Part shown: positions 44,075-53,104 of the stretch, piece after piece
Layout: each line of letters begins with the position of its first letter
Numbering within the stretch: position 1 is the first letter of the stretch
NCBI GenBank assembly: GCA_963756605.1
Contig: CAVWOT010000030.1
Location: 186,001 to 250,000 of the forward strand
DNA: 64,000 nucleotides
Direction: 5' to 3'
Source of the DNA: Bog-159 sp963756605
GTDB taxonomy: Bacteria; Acidobacteriota; Terriglobia; Bryobacterales; Bryobacteraceae
Position numbers and translations under genes: made by a program
The notes under the pieces: model-generated
The model's database searches: none
What the model was told of the DNA's origin: nothing
What the model saw: only the letters and a program-made list of their open reading frames with translations

Positions 44075-44119
44075 GTGGGGCGGTAGCCTCAAAGCCTGCG
44101 CGGCTTCGTACGCCCGCTC

Positions 44120-46585
44120 CTAATCCGTCCGCAACGCCTCCACCGGATTTATAGTGGACGCGCGGTAGGCCGGCACATAACTGGCGGCAGCAGCCACGGC
44201 CACAAGGCCCGCCGCAACGGCAACATACGTGATCGGATCGACCGGGCTGACTGCAAAAAGAAACGATGCCATGATCCGCGTCAGAGCCACAGCTGCCAGG
44301 ATGCCGGTCGCCACGCCGCTGGCCGCCAGCCACACGCCCTGGCGGACGACCATTGCCCTGAGCGAGGTTTCCCGGGCACCCAGCGCGATGCGAATGCCGA
44401 TCTCCCGGGTCCGCTGCGAGACCGAATAAGAAATGACGCCGTAGATTCCCACGACGCCCAGCAGCAAAGCCATGCCGGCGGCGATTGCGAGCATCACCAG
44501 CGTGAAGGAACTGCGCGCCATCGATCCGCGATAGACCTCTGCCATGGTACGCACACTCTCCAGCGGCAGGTCGGGATCCACCGACCAAACCGCCTGGCGG
44601 ACCTCTTTGATCAGACTGTCGGAACCTGCGCGGCTGCCGCGAATGGCGAACACCGCGCGCCGCTGCACGAACATTTCGTTGCCCCAGAATTTGGGCATCA
44701 TCATCGGCCAATACACGGTAGTCGGCGCCTTCTGATCCGCGCCGTCGGAATGCACATCCTGCACCACGCCGACAATCTCGCGCCAGGAATCGTTCATGCC
44801 TTCGCGGAGGCGCTTGCCCAGCGCGCCAGCCGGACTGCGCCAAAGCTCGCGCGCCATGTTCTCCGAGACGATGGTGACGTTTCTGTGATCGTAAGTATCC
44901 GTCCAGGTGAAATCGCGGCCCGCGATGAGCCGTGTCTGCATGGTTTGGAAGAAGCCCGGCGCGACGAACTTGAATCGCCGGAGCGGCGGAAGTTGACCCT
45001 CTTTGTAATCTTTATCCGCCGCATATAGCAGGTCGGTGCTATTGTTGCCATCCGTGGGTACGGAGTTGGCGAACGCCACCGCGCTCACGCCCGGGACGCC
45101 GGAAATTTTGCGTTGAATCTCCTGGAAAGTCCGGATGACCCGCTCCGGTTCTTTGATGTGCGCGTCGGGAAGAAAAACGGCCAAGGTCTGCAGCTCTTCG
45201 GGGTGTGTGAACCCGGGCTGTACCTGCCTCAATGCTTGAAACGTTCTGATCATCAGGCCGGAACCGATCAGCAACACCACGGCCAGCGCCATCTGCAGCA
45301 CTACCAGGGTGTTCCGCACGCGATGCGCCTCGCGGCTCTGGCTGAGCGACCGTCCCCCCGCGCGCAAGGTGCCTGTCAGGCTGGCACCGGCATACTTGAT
45401 CGCGGGCATGATCCCGAAAAGCACACCGGATACCAGGGAGATGGCCAGTGTAAACAGCAGGACCAGCGGATCGATGGTGATGTTCTCGATCCGCGGCAAA
45501 GAGGCGGGCGCGATCACCGCCAACAGCCGCAGGGCAGCGTATGCCAGACCGAGCCCGGCGACACCGCCAGCCAACCCGAGGAACACGCTTTCCATCAGGA
45601 ATTCGCGGCCGATCCGTGCGGAACCGGCGCCGAGAGCCGCGCGAATGGCTAGTTCATGCTGGCGTCCTTCGGCCCGCACCAGCAGCAGGTTTGCCACGTT
45701 CGCGCAGGCGATCAACAGGACCACGCCGATGGAGCCCATCAGCACCCATAGGACCTTGCCCAAGTCGCCGACCACGTCGCGCTTCAGCGGGCGCACATTC
45801 GGAGCGATCCGCGCCGACTCGAAGATCTTTGCGCTGAAGCCGGGCGGCGGCGCGAACTTGGTATTCACGATCGGGATCATCCGCGCGAGGTCTGCGTTCG
45901 CTTGAGCCAGGCTGACCCCGGGTTTCAATCGCGCCAGGGCTTGGTAACTGAAGTTCCCCAGTGTGGTCTTGGCGCGGTCAAACTGTTGGGGAAGGATCAG
46001 ATCTGGCTTTTGATCGAGGAAGCGGAAATTCTGCGGCATTACGCCGATGATCTGTTTCGATTGTCCGTCCACGCGGATCTGCCGTCCGACCACGGAGACG
46101 TCGCCGCCAAACCGGCGCTGCCAGTAACCGTAGGTCAGAATCGCTGTGTCCGGACTTCCGGGGCGGTCGTCCGTGGCGTTGAACCAGCGCCCGATCAAAG
46201 GCTGCACTCCCAGCGCATTCAAAGTTCCCTCGGTCACGGTCAGGCTCTGCACCTGCTCCGGCGCGGCCAGTCCGGTGACACTCACGCTGCCTCCATTCCA
46301 GACGCCGACCTGCTGCATCGTGCGATTCTCATCGCGAAACGTGAAATAGTCCGATGGAGAAGCATTCAAGTCTTGAACGCCGATCCCGGGTGCGGACTGC
46401 CAGACACCAACCAGCCGTTCGGGATCGGGATAAGGCAACGGCTTGAGTAAAACGCCGTTGATCACGCTGAAGATGGCGGCGTTGGCGCCCACGCCGATGG
46501 CGATTGTCAGCACGGTGACGAGCGTGAACATCGGCGACCGGAAGAGCCTGCGCAGCAGGTGCTTGAATTGATTAGCGGATCCCAT
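44120..46585 (-). CDS. ADOP-type MacB-like ABC transporter permease
   Basis: An 821-residue permease of the MacB/FtsX type in its acidobacterial duplicated form (ADOP). The MacB_PCD periplasmic domain and FtsX domain occur twice: the first half has FTLVTVLTIAIGVGANAAIF, then IGVVLLIACANVANLLLVRA; the second has NTLVVLQMALAVVLLIGSGL, later GVVGIYGVISYSVSQRTREI and the closing YRASTINPVEALRTD. No ATPase is adjacent. The family usually has orphan permeases of unknown cargo, often peptides or antimicrobials. It is the strongest single phylum clue in the window. Confidence 0.95.
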   Translation of the reverse strand: MGSANQFKHLLRRLFRSPMFTLVTVLTIAIGVGANAAIFSVINGVLLKPLPYPDPERLVGVWQSAPGIGVQDLNASPSDYFTFRDENRTMQQVGVWNGGSVSVTGLAAPEQVQSLTVTEGTLNALGVQPLIGRWFNATDDRPGSPDTAILTYGYWQRRFGGDVSVVGRQIRVDGQSKQIIGVMPQNFRFLDQKPDLILPQQFDRAKTTLGNFSYQALARLKPGVSLAQANADLARMIPIVNTKFAPPPGFSAKIFESARIAPNVRPLKRDVVGDLGKVLWVLMGSIGVVLLIACANVANLLLVRAEGRQHELAIRAALGAGSARIGREFLMESVFLGLAGGVAGLGLAYAALRLLAVIAPASLPRIENITIDPLVLLFTLAISLVSGVLFGIMPAIKYAGASLTGTLRAGGRSLSQSREAHRVRNTLVVLQMALAVVLLIGSGLMIRTFQALRQVQPGFTHPEELQTLAVFLPDAHIKEPERVIRTFQEIQRKISGVPGVSAVAFANSVPTDGNNSTDLLYAADKDYKEGQLPPLRRFKFVAPGFFQTMQTRLIAGRDFTWTDTYDHRNVTIVSENMARELWRSPAGALGKRLREGMNDSWREIVGVVQDVHSDGADQKAPTTVYWPMMMPKFWGNEMFVQRRAVFAIRGSRAGSDSLIKEVRQAVWSVDPDLPLESVRTMAEVYRGSMARSSFTLVMLAIAAGMALLLGVVGIYGVISYSVSQRTREIGIRIALGARETSLRAMVVRQGVWLAASGVATGILAAVALTRIMASFLFAVSPVDPITYVAVAAGLVAVAAAASYVPAYRASTINPVEALRTD

Positions 46586-46650
46586 TTGCTATAGATACGC
46601 TCGAACAACCGCAAAAGGTCCCGATTGTTTCCGTTGAGGCGGGCGGCTGG

Positions 46651-47064
46651 TTATAACCAGCAGAGTTTGCGGGCGGTTTCGCGCAAGCGCATTCGGGCGC
46701 ATGCCCGTCCTTCGAAACGCTGTAGAACGGTCCGCTGCCGATCTTCGAGCACGGGGATCAGCCACCAACCGAGAAGCTGGCAGCTTGCGGCGATTGGGAT
46801 TCCTCGTGGTAGCCAGACGGTGCGGCACTGGCCTTCGGCGCCTGGAATGGGCGCGGAGACGGCCTGCTTGAAACCGTCGGAATGGATGATCCCTGGAACT
46901 ATCGCGATATCCTGGCTCGTCTGGTGCCCCCGGCAGCCGCGTAATAGAATGAACTCTGCCTGGCCGAAAAGGATCGGCTCCGCCAGGGTCGGGCGAGATC
47001 CCGGGATGCCCAGAAAACAGACTTCTCCAAACGCAAAACCCGAACACGTTTTTTGGCCAGGCAC
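46651..47064 (-). CDS. doubtful hypothetical protein
   Basis: A 137-codon frame divergent from the ADOP gene start region. The segment VLEDRQRTVLQRFEGRACARM and end LRETARKLCWL have a coding-like look, but no family is recognised, no clear RBS is seen, and other frames are also open here. Treat as tentative. Confidence 0.3.
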   Translation of the reverse strand: MPGQKTCSGFAFGEVCFLGIPGSRPTLAEPILFGQAEFILLRGCRGHQTSQDIAIVPGIIHSDGFKQAVSAPIPGAEGQCRTVWLPRGIPIAASCQLLGWWLIPVLEDRQRTVLQRFEGRACARMRLRETARKLCWL

Positions 47065-47104
47065 CGAAACTAGTGCAATGGCAAACTTCTCAAGGAGTTT
47101 TCAC

Positions 47105-47677
47105 GTGAAATCACTACTGTTGGTGGTTTGTGTCGGGGTGCTGCTACTGTGTCGTCTCACCTTTGCGCAGAACCCTTCGGCAGGGCAAGAAGCAACCCCC
47201 TCGAAGTCGAACGCACAAATCTCATTCGGTGCCTTGAAGACCCTGGCGGGCACCTGGAACGGCCGAATCACGACCGATCCGCCGAATCCAGAGATAGACG
47301 GGCCCATCCAAGCCACGATACGCGTGGCCTCTGGCGGAAACGTCCTCGTGCATGAGATTGCGCCCGGGGCAATGCCAGAGCCGACCATGATTTATGTGGA
47401 AGGTGACAACGTGACGCTAGTTCACTACTGCGAAGCTGGCAACCGGCCTCGAATGGTGGCTCGCAAGTCCCCGCACCAGAAGACTGTGGAGTTCGATTTC
47501 ATCGACATTTCTGGTAGCACAAGGCCTGCTTACCTGCATCATTTTGTGTTTACCATCATCAGCTCGGACCACCACACGGAAGACTGGACGTTCATGCTGC
47601 CTGGTGACAAGCTGCTGCACGCACACTTCGATCTAAAGCGAGCCAAGGAAAGCGGGCCCCCGCCGGCCGGCAAATGA
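47105..47677 (+). CDS. secreted lipocalin-like/DUF1579-like protein
   Basis: GTG 47105 has a perfect AAGGAG 7 nt upstream; a longer open frame to 46625 is not used. The 190-residue product has a signal peptide (LLLVVCVGVLLLCRLTFAQ) and a beta-barrel-like body: LKTLAGTWNGRI, then YVEGDNVTLVHYCEAGNRPR and FDFIDISGSTRPAYLHHFVF. This arrangement is typical of DUF1579-like small secreted proteins with unknown ligand. It is the only plus-strand gene between the ADOP permease and the collagen-like gene, so context gives no function. Confidence 0.85.
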   Translation: MKSLLLVVCVGVLLLCRLTFAQNPSAGQEATPSKSNAQISFGALKTLAGTWNGRITTDPPNPEIDGPIQATIRVASGGNVLVHEIAPGAMPEPTMIYVEGDNVTLVHYCEAGNRPRMVARKSPHQKTVEFDFIDISGSTRPAYLHHFVFTIISSDHHTEDWTFMLPGDKLLHAHFDLKRAKESGPPPAGK

Positions 47678-47894
47678 CGGACGCCATCGGTAATTGGCAC
47701 TATTTGGGTAAGAGAACGCTTCTGAATCTCCACGTCCAGCCTGATCATCGTCCCGAAAACAAATCTGTGAGGTTTCGGCTAGCCTGCGGGCGACCTAGCA
47801 GGAACGTTCCGCGGAAGTTCACCCACGGCGTGCAGCACTCGCGACCCGGCAAATCGTAAGCAAATGGGAGCAAAATGAGAAATGAGGTTAGGCC

Positions 47895-48113
47895 ATGCCG
47901 CGTTGTCAGTTTCTCCAATCGGCGCAGATGATTCGCGTGTCTATGCCGACCAGCTACAGAGCATCGAGGGTTGCGACGAGGCCGCCGAGGACTGAAGATG
48001 CAGTTTGCGGCAGGCCCGCAGAGCAGAATTTGGCCTTCGGTGATCTTGAGCCCATATGGGTATGCGAAGAGCACTACGAGGTCCTCATTGGTCAGGGGTG
48101 GTTGGAAGCCTAG
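47895..48113 (+). CDS. small CxnC-H protein, possible zinc binding
   Basis: A 72-residue ORF from ATG 47895 with GAGG about 12 nt upstream. The C-terminal half (AVCGRPAEQ, then IWVCEEHYEVLIGQGWLEA) has two Cys and a His spaced like a small zinc site. The N-terminal 30 residues are basic. No family recognised. Confidence 0.5.
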   Translation: MPRCQFLQSAQMIRVSMPTSYRASRVATRPPRTEDAVCGRPAEQNLAFGDLEPIWVCEEHYEVLIGQGWLEA

Positions 48114-48122
48114 CAGTGGCCA

Positions 48123-49376
48123 TTATTTCGCTGGTGCAGGTGGCCGGGGATGGTGCAGTTGGGCGATGCTCGGTTCACCCTCGTGTCCGAATAGCTCTGG
48201 ATGGATGTAGTGACCCTGGTCGGGCTGCGCCTTGTCTACTTCCACCTGGATGCGATGGTCGTTGGCCCAGGCGTCCTGACGGATGCCGGTCACTTGCCAG
48301 GAAACCTTCACTCCCGGTTTGCCGGTCTTGATGGTGAAGCTGCCGTTGGCGATTTCCGAGGCGACGATGGCTTGTGCAAACTGGCCAATCACTGTGAGCT
48401 GATACCGGAAATCGGTGTTGAGAGCCTCGAACCACGTGGGCATGCTGACGACAGCCGTGCCGCGGCCGTCGGTGACGACGTTACTATTGTAGATATTCAT
48501 CATGTCGGGCGATTCGACGAAGGAGTGGTAGAGATACTTATTGGCGGGATCGAGCGGATGATCGATTCTAAAGGATCCGCTGGACTTGGCGACACTGCCC
48601 TCAACGACGACGTCGCCGTTGAACCACGCGGCAGCGATCCCGCCGCCGCCGCCCTCAGCGTATATTCCATAAGCTCCATAGGGTTGACCCACGCCCCCAA
48701 ATGCGTCGATGCCGTCGCCCGCGCCGATGCCATTGTTCCCGGCACCGCCCCCATAAGCCTTGACGCCGGCGCCCCCGTAAACGCCCTCGGCGGTGCCATT
48801 GCCCCCAATAGCCGTGACGCCGGCGCCGCCGAATGGCCCCACTCCCCCTGTAGCCGTGACGCCAGCGCCGCCGACCGCGCCCGCTCCTCCCCCAACTGCG
48901 GAGAAACCGGGCCCGCCAGTGCCGCCGCCGGCCCCAACTCCGCCGTAGGCCCCCACTCCCGCACCTCTGTTGTTTTCACCGGAGAGAGCCTGCGCTCCGG
49001 TCCCGGCGATCGCGGGGCCCGGAGCATTATCGGCGCCAATGGCGCTGTTGGTGATGGCGAACACGGGGCCGAAAGGGGCTTCCGTGGCCGCGCTAAACGG
49101 CAACGTAAGCGTGCCTGCTGGACCTTGTGGACCAGCCGGACCTGTCGCCCAGTGGCGCCGGTCGCGGGTCCTTGTGGCCCCTGCGGGCCCGTGGGTCCGA
49201 TTGGTACTTGTGGACCGACTGCTCCTCTGCGCGCGCCGTCCCGCCAGACACTTCTGCTCGCGCGCCAACCGCTGCCGCACCGGGCCAATACCCGTTCGGG
49301 CTGCCGTAGCATACCTTCGATGGCCTGCCATACCGCTGGTTCCAACCACTCTCCCGGCACGTCTTTGGAGGGACAC
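48123..49376 (-). CDS. collagen-like/Gly-rich surface protein, 5' end disrupted
   Basis: The reading frame is native only from about 49215 onward (GPAGPQGPAGTLTLPF). It has a short collagen-type Gly-Pro stretch, a long Gly-rich region (about 49050-48650, AVGGGAGAVGGAG, VYGGAGVKAYGGGAG), and a conserved C-terminal domain (IDHPLDPANKYLYHSFVESP, YQLTVIGQFAQAIVASEI, VSWQVTGIRQDAWANDHRI) that resembles acidobacterial surface proteins with phage tail-fibre-like ends. The first 50 codons of this frame are shifted recombinase sequence, and additional collagen codons lie in another frame. The gene lost its beginning to the adjacent element. Confidence 0.75.
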   Translation of the reverse strand: MSLQRRAGRVVGTSGMAGHRRYATAARTGIGPVRQRLAREQKCLAGRRAQRSSRSTSTNRTHGPAGATRTRDRRHWATGPAGPQGPAGTLTLPFSAATEAPFGPVFAITNSAIGADNAPGPAIAGTGAQALSGENNRGAGVGAYGGVGAGGGTGGPGFSAVGGGAGAVGGAGVTATGGVGPFGGAGVTAIGGNGTAEGVYGGAGVKAYGGGAGNNGIGAGDGIDAFGGVGQPYGAYGIYAEGGGGGIAAAWFNGDVVVEGSVAKSSGSFRIDHPLDPANKYLYHSFVESPDMMNIYNSNVVTDGRGTAVVSMPTWFEALNTDFRYQLTVIGQFAQAIVASEIANGSFTIKTGKPGVKVSWQVTGIRQDAWANDHRIQVEVDKAQPDQGHYIHPELFGHEGEPSIAQLHHPRPPAPAK

Positions 49377-49700
49377 CGCTTCCCCATCTCGCCGTACTCC
49401 CCGCGCGTGTCATGTTTGCCGTTGCAGCGGTAGTAGGGCGCCTGCCGCCCACCGCGGCCACGCACCGTCATGCCGATGTAGGTCAATCCGCACATCCCAC
49501 ATGTCACCATCCCGCGCAGCAGATAAGGATGCCGACAATGGCGCTAGCCGAAGCGGAAGTTGTGATACAAGGTTTCCTGGGCCTGCTGCCACACCGCCGC
49601 ACTCACGATGGCCGGAACGGTGCGCGATACCAACGCCCGCTGCCGATTCCGGCTGCGCTTGCCATAGATATGCTGGCCCTTGTGACGGTGCTGATCAGCA
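49240..49700 (-). pseudogene. serine site-specific recombinase remnant
   Basis: Read on the minus strand: HKGQHIYGKRSRNRQRALV and VPAIVSAAVWQQAQETLYHN, then an in-frame TAG (49544-49546), then HPYLLRGMVTCGMCGLTYIG with PYYRCNGK and CPSKDVPGEWLE. This is the end of the Recombinase domain plus the zinc beta-ribbon of large serine recombinases. The catalytic resolvase domain is absent. The fragment fuses into the collagen-like gene at its 3' side and abuts the ISL3 transposase on its 5' side. Confidence 0.8.
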
Positions 49701-49749
49701 AATTGCGCACCCGTCCCGCCCGCCAGCGCGCGGCGGTCTTCGGTCCGTA

Positions 49750-50802
49750 GCGATCTTCTTCATGGGTTCGATGCGGGAATGCATAACCTGCCGACACCAT
49801 GCATCGAGGAACTTTCCAGCCCAAGCGGGGGAGTTGTAGTCACAAAGCTGCTGAAAGGCTTCCTTAAGAAGGTAAGCACGGACGGTCTTCAGGTTATAGC
49901 GGAGCAAGTCGCGAAGCCGGAAGCGCTGTTCGACTTTCAGATTGTCTTGCCGTTTGAGCAGCGGCCAGCGCGACTTCTTCAGCACGGGGGCGAGGCCTGC
50001 ATTGGCCCTGCGGCGTGATTCTGCGGCGCGGACTTCGTCCAGTGCCTGGTTCATTTTCGCCACGATATGGAAACGGTCGAGGATATGGATAGCCAGGGAG
50101 CATTTCTCGCGGACGACCTTCAGATAAGGCTCCCACATATCGGAGCAGACGAATACGATTTTGGAAGCCACTTCGTTGCCGATGAGGGTGAAGAAGCCCT
50201 GGAAGGATTCGATGGTGCGTTCCCGGCCCACCCAGAGCAGGCGCGTGATGCCGAGATCGATCTGGTAAACGAGCGTCAGATACTTGTGCCCTTTGGCGTA
50301 CTGGATCTCGTCGACGCCGAGGGCATCGATCTGGCCGAACACCCGGTGCTCCAGCCCAAAAGTGACCACGTGTTCTACGACGTCGAAAACCTTTTCCCAG
50401 GAAGTGCGGAACGCCGCGGCGGTTTCCTTCCAGGAGAGGTGCCGCGCCCAGCGCGCCAGAGAGAGCAAAAAAGAGCAAATAGGCTTTGGTCAAGGTGGGT
50501 TTGCCATCGCCCCAAGGGCCTCTTCCACAACCACGGCGGCGCAACGGCCGCAGTCGATGCGCCGCATGGTGTACAGCAGGAAGACGAAAAATCCCCAGAG
50601 AGGAATTGAACTCGAAACGGCGCTCGGCGAGTTGGTCATAGCCGGGCGCCGGCTGGTGGCAGCGCGAGCAAACCGCCGTCGAACCCTTGCGCGGACGTAT
50701 GGAGATCTCAAAGCTCTTGTGATCGGAACTGAAGCGGGCCTGTTGGTAAACAAATCCCGGAAAGCGATGACAGCGGTTTAGAATCGTGATGAGCTGCCGC
50801 AT
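49750..50802 (-). pseudogene. ISL3-family transposase, frameshifted and 3'-truncated
   Basis: The N-terminal zinc region (ISIRPRKGSTAVCSRCHQPA, GYDQLAERRFEF) from ATG 50802 shifts to IPLWGFFVFLLYTMRR, back to GDGKPTLTKAYLLFF, then to WARHLSWKETAAAF. After that a 240-residue DDE core follows in one frame (GVDEIQYAKGHKYLTLVYQ, IVFVCSDMWEPYLKVV). At MHSRIEPMKKIAT the protein is cut, losing the last catalytic Glu segment. At least three frameshifts and a truncation make it inactive. Confidence 0.85.
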
Positions 50803-50839
50803 GCGATGGAAGATGACGACGGCGAGAACTACCAAGATA

Positions 50840-51234
50840 AAACGCGGCACCACCGCGCCTCATCACCATCTCGAATACTACTGCCGGAATCTGAACGGCT
50901 GGCCCCGTTCGTGGATGGGGCTGGAGCAAGATCTGCCGCCAGCCGAGCAGTTAGTTAGTGGCCCTGTTCCGCCCGTTCCTGAAACATCTGGCCGCGTCGG
51001 ATCTGTCACCGAAGACCATTCAGCAACACGTTGACAACTTGTGGGTCCTCGGCGGGGAGTTTATTCGCGACCTCACCGATAACCCGCCTCTGAGAAAAAC
51101 ACCGGTGGCCAAGTCCTGGCCGACATGATCGAAAATGGTGGACCGTTTCTCTATCACGGCGTCGAACATCAGCAGAGATCGTTCGACGCCACATGCAGGA
51201 AGTTCCGACGATTCCTCACCGCCACGGCTCGTTA
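50840..51234 (+). pseudogene. decayed helical hypothetical protein
   Basis: Three frames join into one protein: EYYCRNLNGWPRSWMGLEQD, then ALFRPFLKHLAASDLSPKT with HVDNLWVLGGEFIRDL, then VLADMIENGGPFLYHG and SFDATCRKFRRFL, ending at TAA near 51234. Breaks are near 50958 and 51108. The arrangement resembles a short helical protein, and the start of an Xer-like N-terminal (SAM-like) domain cannot be excluded. It is divergent from the ISL3 remnant and partly overlaps its 5' side. Confidence 0.55.
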
Positions 51235-51566
51235 ACGCTCCCTGTCACCCACAGATTTTCTCGACAAGGCTATTTTTACTGGCTGTATTGGTTGGATTGC
51301 GGGGGGCGCAGGGCAGCGACACGCAGCCCCCAAGCGCCCATCGGTGAGCGCCGCCACCGCGGACTGGCGCAGCGCACCGCCGTGCAGCACGGCGACGATG
51401 GCGCGGGCGCTCAGCGTCGTGATGTCGGGCGCATTCGGGAGCGTCTGCGGCTGGCGGGGGAGGGTGCGTTCCCGCTTTCATCGGCGCTACAGTGGAAGGA
51501 TCACTTACACGGAAAACAGCTTCCGACATGCGCAACAACGTCATTGATAGATTGCCAAGGACAAGA
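51235..51566. other. 332-bp stretch without an intact gene
   Basis: On the minus strand one can read ITTLSARAIVAVLHGGALRQ (about 51345-51420), which may be a leftover of coding DNA. No start, RBS or family is supportable. Confidence 0.4.
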
Positions 51567-52562
51567 ATGCTTACCGAAACAAGATGGATTTGTTTGACGC
51601 TCATGGGAGTATGTTCCGCGTTTCAGATTCCGAAAGATCCACCACGTCAGTTCAAACTGACGGCACAATCGGCACATTTTTGGAAACTGATCGATCGCCG
51701 CACAGATCTCCAGCGGGTCGCAGGCGATTTCGGGTTTACGGAGGGTCCTGTATGGGACCCACGCGGGTTTCTTTATGTTAGCGACGAGGAACAGAACAGG
51801 ATCTTTCGTCTCTATCCGGACGGGCGCCGCGAGTCCATCTTCCAGACGGGTGACCCAGATGGCAGCACGTTGGACCGAGATCACGAATTGATCACTACCG
51901 CCAGTGTCCTGCGTGCGGTGGTCAAGGTTCAGCCGGACGGATCTTACCGGGTGCTTGCCGACAAATACCATGGGAAGCGCTTCAATAGCCCCAACGATAT
52001 AGTTCTGGGGCCGGATGGTGCGCTCTATTTTACCGATCCCACTCTGGACCTGCCTAAAGGCGAGCAGCAGGAGATCCCGTTTCAGGGAGTTTACCGGCTT
52101 GGATTGGACGGGGTGGTGCGCCTATTGACTCGTGAGCTGGCGCAGCCCAACGGGCTTGCCTTTTCACCAGATGGGAAACGCCTTTACATTGACGATAGCG
52201 AGAGGTGCGATATCCGAGTGTATGATGTTAGCTCGACCGGCGACCTGAGTAACGGAAGGGTCTTTGCGACTGAAGCGGGGCCACCCAAATCGGGCGTTCC
52301 GGATGGTATGAGAGTCGATCAGGATGGGGACCTTTTTGTTACCGGGCCACTGGGAGTCTGGGTGTGGGATGTAAGCGGGAAACACCTGGGCACGATCGTA
52401 ATGCCAGAACAGCCGGCGAATCTCGCTTGGGGCGATGCCGACTTGCGCACGCTCTATATTACTGCCACCACTTCGGTATACCGGATCAAGACTACAACGC
52501 GGGGTTTCGTTCCGTACATGGACGAACCACGGTCGAGAGTCCGTTTGAAGCCCTCGCAGTAA
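51567..52562 (+). CDS. SMP-30/gluconolactonase-family protein
   Basis: A 331-residue six-bladed propeller of the SMP-30/lactonase family. It has FTEGPVWDPRGFLYVSDEEQ with the metal-site Glu, FNSPNDIVLGPDGALYFTDP with the metal-site Asn/Asp, and QPNGLAFSPDGKRLYIDDS. The family hydrolyses lactones of sugar acids with a divalent metal; substrate is unknown here. ATG 51567 has AAGGA 5 nt upstream; the N-terminus has a weak leader (WICLTLMGVCSAF), so export is likely. It is intact amid decayed neighbours. Confidence 0.9.
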   Translation: MLTETRWICLTLMGVCSAFQIPKDPPRQFKLTAQSAHFWKLIDRRTDLQRVAGDFGFTEGPVWDPRGFLYVSDEEQNRIFRLYPDGRRESIFQTGDPDGSTLDRDHELITTASVLRAVVKVQPDGSYRVLADKYHGKRFNSPNDIVLGPDGALYFTDPTLDLPKGEQQEIPFQGVYRLGLDGVVRLLTRELAQPNGLAFSPDGKRLYIDDSERCDIRVYDVSSTGDLSNGRVFATEAGPPKSGVPDGMRVDQDGDLFVTGPLGVWVWDVSGKHLGTIVMPEQPANLAWGDADLRTLYITATTSVYRIKTTTRGFVPYMDEPRSRVRLKPSQ

Positions 52563-53104
52563 TGGGAGAGGATCAATTCCAGAGTCATCGACGGCGGTTA
52601 GAGGGGACGCCTCGATTTACACCCACCACCGTAAGCAGGTGCCGACCGAGCGAACCAAACATAGCTCAACAGGGGCCGCATGCCATCTCCAGGCACGGGA
52701 TTCTGTCCCAGCACCCAGAACCCACCACCCACCGGGCTCCGCCGCACCCTCGTCCGGGCGTCGACTTTTGTCGCATGGACGTCGGTCAAATTACGCGCGT
52801 GCCGAATCGCGGACTATCCGACCGAATCCGCCGGTGAACGCTGCGGCGTCAGCGAGGCTCTAGCAGGGTGGGCCACTTCTCACTGTCGCGGTACACAACT
52901 CAAGTGGTTCCGCCGAGCGGTTTGCAAACGCTGGGCGACCGCGCACGATCTACCCGGCGAGACGAGGACCCTCGTATCTAACGTTCTCGGGCGGCTCGTA
53001 CCAAATTCCGATAAACTTTTTTGATCTTTTCCTGTAATAGCCGCTCCCGGATTCCGTAATCCAGGCTGAGAGAACAGTTCGACTGGACCTGGAGGAAATA
53101 CACC
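52563..53104. other. 542-bp stretch without a supported gene
   Basis: Several short open frames overlap here but none has an RBS or a recognisable protein motif. No repeat or hairpin stood out. The last 40 bp contain the RBS of the S1-type gene. Confidence 0.5.

Noticed and set aside
52680..53024. 114-codon plus-strand frame upstream of the S1 gene
   Set aside because: No RBS, no domain, and no conservation signal visible.
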